DNA of 32,261 bases from Treponema sp. (GTDB lineage: Bacteria; Spirochaetota; Spirochaetia; Treponematales; Breznakiellaceae), in NCBI GenBank assembly GCA_031290455.1, contig JAITNP010000048.1:1-32261 (forward strand), in the 5' to 3' direction. Shown piece by piece: positions 1 through 13,397 of the stretch. The notes beneath the pieces are model-generated. The model made no database searches. It was not told the origin of the DNA and saw nothing but the letters and a program-made list of their open reading frames with translations. Position numbers and translations under genes: made by a program. Position 1 is the first letter of the stretch. Every line of letters starts with the position of its first letter.

Positions 1-564
1 CGCCCTCCGTAAAATATAGCATTGTCTATGACAACCCCGGTTATTTAAAATAACCTTATAACAATATATAGCACATTTATTTTTCCTTGTCCATAGAAAT
101 ACAGAAAAAAATAAAAAAAGTAGCGCTTACCTGGATTGCCTGCAAAATAGCGGAAATAGCAGCAAAGCACGGGTTCTCCAAAAAACCGACGGGGATTTGG
201 CCGAAGGTGGTGCTTTTTCCGATTTTAGGGGTGATATTTCAATGGAAAAGAAAAGTCACCTGGGTTATTTTACCAGAGTCCTGACGGCGCTGCCAGCGCT
301 TGTGGTCTTTATTCGCTCATTGAAACTGCTCGCCAAAACAGATGTGTCTCCTCCCGCTATTTGACCTATAATTTGAACCCGCTCCTCATGCGGTTTCTCT
401 TGCCGATTGGGAGGCTTTACTGCCCTGGAATGTCAAATACCGACTGGTAAAGATTTGACGGATACGCGCTGGGCAGCAGGTGCACCTCCTAAAAAATCCC
501 TTGCTCATTGTATGGATATGTAATATTATGGTATATATTTACTATTTTGTTATGGAGGAATTGT

Positions 565-1836
565 ATGAAAAGAGTCAGTCTGATGGTTCTGGGAATGGTT
601 TTGGGCGGCGCCTTAATCCTTGCCGGATGCTCGAAACCGCAGCAGAGCGGTCCCGCTCCCGCCGGAGGGTCCACTGCCGGGACACAAGGCTCGGGGGCCG
701 CAGCTCCCTACCACATTGGGATGGTTACCGGTACCGTGTCCCAGTCGGAGGATGATCTCCGGGGTGCCGAGGAACTCATCAGGCGTTATGGGAAGGTAGC
801 CGATGGCGGCATTATCCAGCATATCACCTATCCGGATAACTTCATGGACCAGCAGGAAACGGTCATCACCCAGGTGGTAACCCTGGCGGACGATCCTTTG
901 ATGAAGGCCATTATCTTTAATCAGGCCATACCAGGGGCGGCGGAAGCCTTCAAGCGGGTCAAGGAACGCCGGCCTGATATTCTGCTCTTCGCGGGAGAGG
1001 CTCATGAGGACCCGCTGGTTATCCAACAGGCGGCAACCCTTGCCGTCAGCGCGGACTTTATTTCCCGGGGCTACACCATTGTCTGGGCCGCTCAACAGCT
1101 TGGGGCCGATACCTTCGTGCATATCTCCTTCCCCCGGCACATGTCCTATGAAACCCTGGGGCTTAGACGGCAGATATTTGAAGTGGCCTGCAATGATCTG
1201 GGACTGAAATTCGTGTTTGTGACCGCCCCGGACCCTACGTCCGATGTGGGAGTGGCTGGCGCTCAACAGTACATTCTTGAGCAGACTCCCCAGTGGATAC
1301 AAACCTACGGCGAGAAGTCGGTGTTCTTCTGTACCAATGATGCCCACACCGAGCCCCTCCTCAAGCAGCTTTTGACCTACGGCGGCATGTTCGTGGAAGC
1401 GGACCTCCCCTCGCCGCTCATGGGGTATCCCGGGGCCTTGGGGATCGATCTTACCGCCGAGACGGGTAACTTCCCCGCCATCCTCAAGAAGGTTGAAGAT
1501 GCGGTCGTTGCCAAGGGTGGGACCGGCAGGTTCGGTACCTGGGCCTTCTCCTATGGTTTCTCCGCATCCGCAGGGCTTGGCGAATTCGCCAAGCGGATCC
1601 TCGACGGAAAGGCGACCCTGGAAAGTATGAACGATCTCTATGCCGCCCTTGGGGAATTCACCCCTGGCGCCAAATGGAACGGTGGCTATTACGTCGATGC
1701 CAATACCGGTGTTCGCGCCCGGAACCAGGTCCTCATCTATATGGATACCTATATCATGGGCCAGGGATATCTGCCCACCACCGCTCAGACGGTTCCTGAA
1801 AAGTACTACAACATCAAGTTCCAGAAGAGTAATTAG
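565..1836 (+). CDS. DUF3798-like periplasmic substrate-binding lipoprotein of an ABC importer
   Basis: Internal Met at 565 of the 508..1836 ORF follows a GGAGG-like RBS. Lipobox signal peptide MKRVSLMVLGMVLGGALILAGCSKP. Followed directly by ABC ATPase and permease genes. Confidence 0.8.
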   Translation: MKRVSLMVLGMVLGGALILAGCSKPQQSGPAPAGGSTAGTQGSGAAAPYHIGMVTGTVSQSEDDLRGAEELIRRYGKVADGGIIQHITYPDNFMDQQETVITQVVTLADDPLMKAIIFNQAIPGAAEAFKRVKERRPDILLFAGEAHEDPLVIQQAATLAVSADFISRGYTIVWAAQQLGADTFVHISFPRHMSYETLGLRRQIFEVACNDLGLKFVFVTAPDPTSDVGVAGAQQYILEQTPQWIQTYGEKSVFFCTNDAHTEPLLKQLLTYGGMFVEADLPSPLMGYPGALGIDLTAETGNFPAILKKVEDAVVAKGGTGRFGTWAFSYGFSASAGLGEFAKRILDGKATLESMNDLYAALGEFTPGAKWNGGYYVDANTGVRARNQVLIYMDTYIMGQGYLPTTAQTVPEKYYNIKFQKSN

Positions 1837-1854
1837 GTCGCATGAGGAAGACCG

Positions 1855-3495
1855 ATGGCAAACAACGTGCCCCTTTTACGAATGGAAGGGGTTTCCAAGG
1901 ATTTTTACGGTACCACGGTTCTGCAGGATGTTACCTTTTCCCTTAATCGGGGGGAGATTGTCGGGCTGGTGGGGGAAAATGGCGCGGGAAAAACCACCCT
2001 GATGCACATACTTTTTGGTATGCCTGTCATCGCCGATACCGGTGGGTACGGTGGACAGGTCTATATACAGGGTGAACCCGTGGCCTTTAAAAGTCCCTTC
2101 GACGCCCTGGATGCGGGGATTGGCATGGTCCATCAGGAATTTTCCCTGATTCCCGGCTTTACCGCTTACGAGAACATCATGCTCAACCGGGAACCCCTGG
2201 GTTCAAACCTGGGGGTGGCAATCTTTGGGGAACGGCTTGGTACCCTTAAGCGGGATGTCATGATACGTCGTTCCCGGGATGCCATCAATAAACTGGGGGT
2301 AAAAATTGCGCCGGAAACGGTAGTAACTGAAATGCCGGTGGGACACAAGCAGTTCACCGAGATTGCCCGGGAAATAGACCGGGACCAGGTCAAGCTCCTC
2401 GTGCTGGATGAGCCGACGGCGGTGCTCACCGAAGGAGAGGCGGAAATTCTCCTTGGGGCGCTGAAACGGCTGGCCGAAGGGGGGATCGCCATCATTTTCA
2501 TCTCCCACCGCCTCCAGGAAGTTACCCGCCTGGTAGACCGGGTGGTGGTGCTCCGGGACGGCAAGATCATTAAGGATGTGCCTAATACCAGGCTGACGGT
2601 GTTGGATATCGCATCCTGGATGGTGGGCCGGGAAGTGGGCGCTGCTGGGGATCGCCTGGGGGAACGCCCCCTGACCGGGGAAGCCCTGCGGGTCGAACAC
2701 CTCTGGGTGGACATGCCCGGCGAAACGGTTCGGGATGTGTCTTTTTCCGTAAAACAGGGGGAAATTTTCGGCATCGGCGGACTTGCAGGCCAAGGGAAGC
2801 TGGGAATCCCCAATGGTATCATGGGGCTCTATGCCGCAGGGGGAACGGTGTTGCTTGACGGCGCGGCGGTCCCCTTGGGAAACCCCAAGACCGCCCTGGA
2901 CACGGGGATGGCCTTTGTCTCCGAGGACCGCCGGGGAGTGGGTCTCCTCCTGGATGAGAGCCTTGACTGGAACATCGCTTTTGGGGCCATGCAGACCAAG
3001 GGGGCTTATCTCAAATCCTACGGTGGTGGTCTCTTTCATCTTCGAGACGAAAAGGCCATGAGCGCGCTGGCAGCGGAGTATATCCGTAAGCTGGAAATCA
3101 AATGCACCGGCCCTAAGCAGCCCGCCAAGGAACTGTCCGGGGGGAATCAGCAAAAGGTCTGCCTTTCCAAAGCCTTTGCCCTGCACCCGAAACTGCTCTT
3201 CGTTTCCGAGCCGACCCGGGGCATTGACGTGGGGGCCAAGAAGATCGTCCTCGAAACCCTTGAGGCCTATAACCGGGAAGCGGGGACCACCATCGTGATG
3301 GTTTCCAGCGAGCTTGAGGAACTCCGTTCTATTTGCGATCGTATCGCCATCGTGGATGAGGGGCGGATCGCGGGGATCCTCGCCCCTGGTTCAGCGGCAG
3401 CGCAATTCGGCATCCTCATGTCCGGTGGACATATCACGGCTGACGGCTCGGTCGTAACCGGTGAAACCGTTATATCCGATGGAGCGCAGGTATGA
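1855..3495 (+). CDS. Sugar/nucleoside-type ABC transporter ATP-binding protein with two ABC domains (RbsA-like)
   Basis: Walker A GENGAGKTTL, Walker B LLVLDEPTAVL, second-domain signature LSGGNQQKV and EPTRGIDVGAK. Confidence 0.93.
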   Translation: MANNVPLLRMEGVSKDFYGTTVLQDVTFSLNRGEIVGLVGENGAGKTTLMHILFGMPVIADTGGYGGQVYIQGEPVAFKSPFDALDAGIGMVHQEFSLIPGFTAYENIMLNREPLGSNLGVAIFGERLGTLKRDVMIRRSRDAINKLGVKIAPETVVTEMPVGHKQFTEIAREIDRDQVKLLVLDEPTAVLTEGEAEILLGALKRLAEGGIAIIFISHRLQEVTRLVDRVVVLRDGKIIKDVPNTRLTVLDIASWMVGREVGAAGDRLGERPLTGEALRVEHLWVDMPGETVRDVSFSVKQGEIFGIGGLAGQGKLGIPNGIMGLYAAGGTVLLDGAAVPLGNPKTALDTGMAFVSEDRRGVGLLLDESLDWNIAFGAMQTKGAYLKSYGGGLFHLRDEKAMSALAAEYIRKLEIKCTGPKQPAKELSGGNQQKVCLSKAFALHPKLLFVSEPTRGIDVGAKKIVLETLEAYNREAGTTIVMVSSELEELRSICDRIAIVDEGRIAGILAPGSAAAQFGILMSGGHITADGSVVTGETVISDGAQV

Positions 3496-4550
3496 ATAGC
3501 AGTATTAACGGGAAGCTCAGGGAATTTATCCTTGATTTTGGGTGGCCCCGGCTCATCATCTTCTGTTTTGTGGCGCTCCTCTTCATCGCCGCCCCCTTTG
3601 TGGGGGTCCGGGTGGACAACTCCCTCATGAACGTGTTGGTCCGGTTCGGCCAGAACGGGGTCATGGTCTTGGCCTTGGTACCCATGATGCAGGCCGGAGC
3701 AGGGCTTAACTTCGGGCTTCCTGTGGGGATCATCGCCGGGCTTTTGGGGTCCACCCTGGCCATGCAATTCGAGTTGACCGGCGCCCTGGGCTTCTCAGGG
3801 GCCATCGTCCTCAGCCTCCCCTTTGCCCTGGGCTTCGGCTGGCTCTACGGCCTCCTCCTCAACAAGGTTAAGGGTGAGGAGATGACCATCGCCATGTACG
3901 TGGGTTTTTCCATTGTTACCTTCATGGCCATCTTATGGCTCATCCTTCCCTACACCAACCCTACCATGGTATGGGGCTATACCGGGCAGGGACTGCGGAC
4001 CACTATCACCTTGGAAGGGTACTGGGCACAGATACTCAACAACTTCCTGGTGGTTAAAATAGGGCGCAATTTTGAGTTCCCCACCGGGACCATCCTCTTC
4101 TTCGCGTTCATGGCCTTTATCATGTGGCTCTTCATGCGGAGCCGTACCGGGACGGCCCTTACCGCGGTCGGGTCCAACCCCGATTTTGCCCGGGCCGGAG
4201 GCGTTTCAGCGGACCGGATGCGGACCATCAGCGTCATCGTGTCCACGGTGTACGGCGCCATCGGCATCCTGATGTACCAGCAGAGTTTTGGCTTCATCCA
4301 GGTCTACCAGGCTCCCATTTACATGGCCTTTCCCGCGGTGGCGGCAATACTTTTGGGAGGCGCTTCGGTGAACAAGGCGAGCATCCTCAACGTGGTGGTG
4401 GGAACCTTCCTCTTCCAAAGCATCCTCGCCATGACCCCCTCGGTGATCAACAGCATCCTCAAGACCGATATGTCCGAGGTTATCCGGATCCTCATCTCCA
4501 ATGGCATGATCATCTATGCGTTGACCCGGAAAACGAAGGTTACGAAATGA
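3492..4550 (+). CDS. ABC transporter permease (BPD_transp_2 / RbsC-like)
   Basis: Hydrophobic protein overlapping the ATPase gene by 4 nt. Typical motifs AVGSNPDFARAGGVSADRMR and LLGGASVNKASILNVVVGTFLF. Confidence 0.9.
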   Translation: MNSSINGKLREFILDFGWPRLIIFCFVALLFIAAPFVGVRVDNSLMNVLVRFGQNGVMVLALVPMMQAGAGLNFGLPVGIIAGLLGSTLAMQFELTGALGFSGAIVLSLPFALGFGWLYGLLLNKVKGEEMTIAMYVGFSIVTFMAILWLILPYTNPTMVWGYTGQGLRTTITLEGYWAQILNNFLVVKIGRNFEFPTGTILFFAFMAFIMWLFMRSRTGTALTAVGSNPDFARAGGVSADRMRTISVIVSTVYGAIGILMYQQSFGFIQVYQAPIYMAFPAVAAILLGGASVNKASILNVVVGTFLFQSILAMTPSVINSILKTDMSEVIRILISNGMIIYALTRKTKVTK

Positions 4551-5659
4551 AAAAGCGCTTTCGATTCGGCCACTTTCTGGCGGATAACGCGGTGGTGTTC
4601 ATTTTCCTGGTGATTACCCTGGGGGCAACCCCCATATCAGGATTGTCGATTGTTTCTATAATCCAGGAAATATTCACCCGGATAGGCCGGAACTGCTTCC
4701 TGGTCTTCAGCCTGATCCTCCCCATCATGGCGGGGATGGGGATCAACTTCGGGATGATCCTGGGGGCCATGGCAGGACAAATCGGCCTTATCTTCGCGGT
4801 GGACTGGAACATTGTGGGGGTACCGGGGCTTATCTTCGCCAGCCTCATTGCCGTGCCCGTTGCCGCGGGGCTGGGCTGGCTGGCCGGGCAGATCCTCAAC
4901 CGCGCCCGGGGAAGGGAAATGGTTACCGGGTACATCCTGGGCTTTTTCATGGACGGCTTTTATCAGTTGGTGGTACTCTACCTCATGGGTGGGGTGATCC
5001 CGATCCATTCCCTGAACATCACCCTCAGCCGGGGCTACGGGATCCGGAACACCCTCACCCTGGACTCGGTGCGCCAATCCCTGGACCGGCTCTTCCCCCT
5101 GCGTATCGGTCCTATCGTCCTTCCCCTGGCCAATTACTGCATCATCGGCCTTTTGTGTCTTTTTATCATCTGGTTCAGGCGGACCAAGCTGGGTCAGGAC
5201 ATGCGGGCGGTGGGTCAGGACCAGGCCGTGGCCCACGCTTCGGGGATACCGGTGGACAGGACCCGGATCATCGCCATTGTGATCTCCACCATTCTGGCAA
5301 GCCTGGGCCAGCTCATCTTCCTGCAAAACATGGGGAACATAGCTACTTACAATGCCCATAAGCAGACCGGCTTCTTCGCCGCCGCCGCGATCCTCGTGGG
5401 GGGCGCTTCGGTGAGCAAGGCCACTATCCCCAATGTCTTCATCGGGACCGTGCTGCTCCACCTGATGTATATCGTGGTGCCCCGGGCCGGGGCCAATCTC
5501 TTTGGTTCGGCCATGATCGGGGAATACTTCCGGGATGCCTTCAGTTATGGGGTCATAGCCCTGGCTCTGGTGCTACACGCCTGGCGCAAGCGGGCCAACG
5601 CAGAACTCGCCCGTTCAGGACTGCGGGGTGTGGCCGCCGGCAAGCAAGGGGGAGCATAA
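4547..5659 (+). CDS. ABC transporter permease (second, paralogous)
   Basis: ATG at 4547 overlaps the previous stop (ATGA). Protein MKKRFRFGHFLADNAV... with AVGQDQAVAHASGIPVDRTR and LVGGASVSKATIPNVFIGTVLL, parallel to the upstream permease. Confidence 0.9.
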   Translation: MKKRFRFGHFLADNAVVFIFLVITLGATPISGLSIVSIIQEIFTRIGRNCFLVFSLILPIMAGMGINFGMILGAMAGQIGLIFAVDWNIVGVPGLIFASLIAVPVAAGLGWLAGQILNRARGREMVTGYILGFFMDGFYQLVVLYLMGGVIPIHSLNITLSRGYGIRNTLTLDSVRQSLDRLFPLRIGPIVLPLANYCIIGLLCLFIIWFRRTKLGQDMRAVGQDQAVAHASGIPVDRTRIIAIVISTILASLGQLIFLQNMGNIATYNAHKQTGFFAAAAILVGGASVSKATIPNVFIGTVLLHLMYIVVPRAGANLFGSAMIGEYFRDAFSYGVIALALVLHAWRKRANAELARSGLRGVAAGKQGGA

Positions 5660-5661
5660 GG

Positions 5662-6123
5662 ATGCAGCAGGGAGACAAAAAAACAAAGCAGCGCCGGTTC
5701 ATGATACGGGGAGCGCTGGTCCTCCTGTGGATAGGTCTGGGGGCGGTACTCTTCATCTTCAATCGGGGGCACACCCTTTTGGTGGATAACCGTAACGGGG
5801 AAAATCCCCGCCTCAGCGCGCCGGACCGCATCACCGTGTCGGTGGACCAGGGGCAAAGGCTTGAGTTTTTTCGGGGTGACCGGGACCGCTTTGCAGTGGT
5901 CGGTTCAAAGCATCAGATATGGATCGAATTCAGCGATGGGACGCCCCCTTTTACCGGCCAATTCACCCTGCCCATTCGAAACGATATGTACTTCCTCTCG
6001 ATACCCAAGATGATCAACGGCATTGAGCCTTTCGTGGAGGTCTTCCACACCGCCCCGGAACCCCGGAATACCGCTGCGGAGGAGGAACTGCCCCTGGGTG
6101 AGGATGAGTTGATCGGTGAATGA
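5662..6123 (+). CDS. Small membrane-anchored hypothetical protein, last gene of the ABC operon
   Basis: One N-terminal TM helix (MIRGALVLLWIGLGAVLFIFN) followed by a beta-rich-looking ectodomain. Starts 3 nt after the permease stop. Confidence 0.7.
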   Translation: MQQGDKKTKQRRFMIRGALVLLWIGLGAVLFIFNRGHTLLVDNRNGENPRLSAPDRITVSVDQGQRLEFFRGDRDRFAVVGSKHQIWIEFSDGTPPFTGQFTLPIRNDMYFLSIPKMINGIEPFVEVFHTAPEPRNTAAEEELPLGEDELIGE

Positions 6124-6173
6124 GCATGAAGCGCATTTTATTTGGTTATGGTGTTTTTTAAGGAGAATATAGT

Positions 6174-6352
6174 TTGAAAAAAGCATCGGTCGTTTTCGGC
6201 TTGGCCTTGGTGTCCCTGATGATGCTCTGTCCGCGTGCGGTATTGGCCGGAGGAGACAAACAGGAAAGTCAAAAGAGATCGCAAAGATTTTTATCATTCT
6301 TTTTCCTCTGCGTCATATCTTTCCTCAAGGAGTATAAAAAACAAGTACAATC

Positions 6353-6356
<4 letters not shown>
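6174..6356 (+). pseudogene. Truncated gene: signal peptide followed by unrelated sequence
   Basis: TTG start after a GGAG RBS. MKKASVVFGLALVSLMMLCPRAVLAGGDKQ is a good signal peptide, then a short tail RSQRFLSFFFLCVISFLKEYKK ends just before the phosphonate cluster. Confidence 0.45.
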
Positions 6357-10642
<4,286 letters not shown>

Positions 10643-10661
10643 GGGGTCAAATAGCCGGTCG

Positions 10662-10865
10662 TTACGCGAAGAAATCGACATTATTCCCCAGGTTGGGATC
10701 GGTAACTACCCCAACGGAATCTACCAGGTTTAAGAGAGCGGCCCCTTGAGCCGATGCGTTCTGCAGCGACATGGCTTGGATCCGCATTGCCGCTTCTTGC
10801 CGAATCCACTGCTGGGATAGGGTTGTCGATAAAGATAGTATATCCATGGTTGTACTATCGGCCAA
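10662..10865 (-). CDS. YjfB-family putative motility-associated small protein
   Basis: MDILSLSTTLSQQWIRQEAAMRIQAMSLQNASAQGAALLNLVD...PNLGNNVDFFA matches the YjfB-like pattern (LSxxLSQQ ... LL ... PxLGxxVD). Confidence 0.7.
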   Translation of the reverse strand: MADSTTMDILSLSTTLSQQWIRQEAAMRIQAMSLQNASAQGAALLNLVDSVGVVTDPNLGNNVDFFA

Positions 10866-10883
10866 AAAGGTCCAAAATATGAT

Positions 10884-12065
10884 ATGATTTTATACGATCC
10901 GGGCCTGAATATGGTCTATAAAGCCTATGGTATCATGCTGCCGATCTCCCCTTCCCGGGCGGATCGGATTATGGATTTCCTTGAACAGGCGGCTGTTTTG
11001 GAGACTCCGGGGGTGGGACCGGTTTATACGGTTGCCGAGGCCCTCGATTTTCTGGGGGAACCCAGGGCTTCGGATGAAGCCCTGGAAAACGCCGTCATTA
11101 GCCGGGAGGACCTGGAACGGGTGCATCAAAAAGAATTTATCGCGACACTCTACGAAGACGGTCCTGATCCAGGTGGACTGGTACAGGCGCTGCTCAACGC
11201 CTGGGAACTCATCGACGACCAGGGACGGCTCAACCGTTATGAGCCGGACAAGGCCATGAAGCCCTTGCAGGAGCTTTTCCGCATGGTCCGTGCCCAGGTG
11301 GGTGGTACCTACCTGGCTGCCCGGCTTGCCCTTTCAGCAGGTGCCACAACCGGTACGCCGCCTTTCTGCTATTACCTCGGGGGTGGTATGCATCATGCCC
11401 GGTACGACAGCGGGGCCGGGTTCTGTCTGCTCAACGATATCATGATAGCGGCCCGGAAACTGCACGCTGAAAACCGGGTGAACCTTATATGGGTGGTGGA
11501 CGTGGATGCTCATAAAGGATGCGGTACTGCGGAACTGGTATGCTTCGCCCGGGAAAAGGGCGACCTGGGGGTGCATACAAATGACCCGACCGGTGGAACC
11601 GCCGGTCATGTAAAGAGCAGGGATATCCTCAACCTTTCGATTCACATGGCCCGGGGCTGGCCCCTGGATGCGGAGACGCTGAGTACTGCCCAGCCGGGAA
11701 GGGCGCCCCGTGTCCCTGGGGATGTAGAAATCCCTATCGAACAGGGGGCTGAAGCCGACTATATCTCGGGACTTGCCCGGGGACTTCATAGATTGGAGGC
11801 GCTTTCCGGTGGAGTGAAACCGGACCTCGTCCTGGTGGTTGACGGCGCGGACCCTTATGAGCATGACGGGCTTCTTTCAAGCGGTCTGCTCAAGCTGACT
11901 TTGGAGCAGTGTGTCCAACGGGATCGTCTGATCTATGACTACCTCCAAGAACGGAACATTCCATCGGCATGGATCATGGCAGGCGGCTATGGGGAACGGG
12001 CCTGGGAACCGGGGGCGCATTTTTTAGGGATTTTGGGGTTACGGATGGACGCGGATAACCAATGA
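10884..12065 (+). CDS. Histone deacetylase / acetoin utilization (AcuC-like) family metal-dependent hydrolase
   Basis: GGGMHHARYDSGAGFCLLNDI, VDVDAHKGCGTAEL and VDGADPYEHDGLLSSGLLK are the HDAC His-His, DxH and Asp metal-ligand motifs. Confidence 0.9.
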   Translation: MILYDPGLNMVYKAYGIMLPISPSRADRIMDFLEQAAVLETPGVGPVYTVAEALDFLGEPRASDEALENAVISREDLERVHQKEFIATLYEDGPDPGGLVQALLNAWELIDDQGRLNRYEPDKAMKPLQELFRMVRAQVGGTYLAARLALSAGATTGTPPFCYYLGGGMHHARYDSGAGFCLLNDIMIAARKLHAENRVNLIWVVDVDAHKGCGTAELVCFAREKGDLGVHTNDPTGGTAGHVKSRDILNLSIHMARGWPLDAETLSTAQPGRAPRVPGDVEIPIEQGAEADYISGLARGLHRLEALSGGVKPDLVLVVDGADPYEHDGLLSSGLLKLTLEQCVQRDRLIYDYLQERNIPSAWIMAGGYGERAWEPGAHFLGILGLRMDADNQ

Positions 12066-13001
12066 AAAATGTTGGTTTAAATCTTAATATAAATTTTTTG
12101 GAAGAAGGAGAAACAAAAAAGGTAGCGGCGAAGATAGTAAGCCAGCACCAAGCGCGAGACCAGCAGGAAGTGACGCCGGGAACGGATAGAGCAAAAGAAC
12201 AAGAGCAGGCTGCCAAGAAGATAGAACGGATAAAGGCGAAAGCGAAAAAGATAGGGGAGTTTCTGTTGACACACCAGCCGAAACTGGGGAGTGGAGGGGA
12301 AGTTGCGCTGTTTGAACCGCTGCTCACACAGGTGGAAGAAATCATGGCGAGCTGACGAGCAAGGAGAAGCCGCTTAAAAAGGCACTTGTGTTAGGGGACA
12401 CGGGGTATTTTTCAGAGGAGAACTTAAAGGTAGCGGAGGAACATGAGGTAGCAGTACTCATACCCGATCAGCAATTCCACAAACGGGACGAACGGTTTGA
12501 AGGCCGATTGGATCAGGTCAAGAGCACGGGCCGGTACCCATTGAATCAGTTTATGTTTAATGAAGAAACGAACAGCTATAGTTGTCCTGAGGGGAAGGAG
12601 TTAAGCTATAAAGGAGCGGTAAAGCTCAACCGAAACCGTGGAAAAAATATCAGGCGAAGAGCAGTGATTGCAAGGAATGTCCGAGTCGTGAAAAATGTAT
12701 TGCGTCACGGGGAGGCGCGAAGGCGCCGAAGCGGACGTTATTTGTGTCTGACAAGGCTGGGAGTGACAACCGGTGTGAGCGGATGCGGGAGAAAATAGGC
12801 GAGGTAGAAAACAGGATCAAATACGGACAACGGATGCACATAAGAGAGCCGGTATTTGCGAACATCAGGTATTGCAAAGAGATGAACCGGTTTACGATGC
12901 GGGGAAAAGAGCAGGTGAACCGGCAGTGGCTCTGCACCGTGCACAACAGAGGGAAATGCGCGGAGGCTTATGGCCCGAGGAAGCATGGCGGGGTGAAATA
13001 G
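12062..13001 (+). pseudogene. IS1182-like transposase relic (5'-truncated, internal deletion, frameshifts)
   Basis: Three consecutive ORFs in different frames: IERIKAKAKKIGEFLLTHQPKLGSGGE; ALVLGDTGYFSEENLKVAEEHEVAVLIPDQQFHKRDERFEGR (with the CKECPSREKC...RGGAKAPKRTLFVSDKAG segment in another frame); MREKIGEVENRIKYGQRMHIREPVFANIRYCKEMNRFTMRGKEQVNRQW. Confidence 0.8.
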
Positions 13002-13117
13002 GGGGACAGGGCGAGGAAGAGGCGTCCTATTGGGCGCCGGAACACGTGCGGGGTGTATACATAAAAATAAGTTTTTGGGGAGAGGATACAAGTTCTGGGA
13101 AACAGTTTTTCTGCAAA

Positions 13118-13295
13118 TTCAACAGAATTGTTTACGCTTCGCCACCTTACGACGGCTCGGGCTACGGTTTTGCTAGGTCATTCCGCTACGCTCCATTCCC
13201 ACGCAAAACCTCCGCCACATTTTGTCCGCCCTGCAAATGCTACGCATTTGCTTATTCGGGCGGCCAAAACGTTGTAAACAACCAGAACGTTATGC
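13118..13295. repeat. Highly structured palindromic segment (attC-like or other structured element)
   Basis: Inverted pairs read directly: TTGTTTAC...GTAAACAA (outer), GGTTTTGC...GCAAAACC, CCGCCC...GGGCGG, GCAAATGC-TAC-GCATTTGC. Ends at GTTATGC; begins with ATTCAAC (RYYYAAC). Confidence 0.5.
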
Positions 13296-13311
13296 GCAAT
13301 TTTGAATGCCC
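13288..13311 (+). repeat. Left copy of 24-bp inverted repeat flanking the R-M module
   Basis: CGTTATGCGCAATTTTGAATGCCC. The reverse complement of 15288..15311 is CGTTATGCGCTGTTTTGAATGCCC (22/24 identical). Confidence 0.85.
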
Positions 13312-13397
13312 AAAATTTTCAGAAAAAGGCATCTAATATCGCAACAAAAAACTGAAAAATTCAGGGAGCTTCGTCTTCCGTCGGTGGCGCCGATGAG

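Noticed and set aside
87-480. Small ORFs in the first 480 bp (e.g. 87..284)
   Set aside because: No recognisable motif or good RBS; possibly remnants, but not supportable from this window.
2203-3186. Long minus-strand ORF (327 aa) opposite the ABC ATPase
   Set aside because: Antisense of a well-supported CDS; GC-rich codon bias produces long opposite-frame ORFs, and no family motif was recognised.
4637-5461. 274-aa minus-strand ORF opposite the second permease
   Set aside because: Low-complexity H/D/G-rich antisense translation without recognisable domains.
12872-13336. 154-aa plus ORF spanning the IS end and the palindromic segment
   Set aside because: Runs in a different frame from the transposase relic and through strongly palindromic DNA; no protein-like features.
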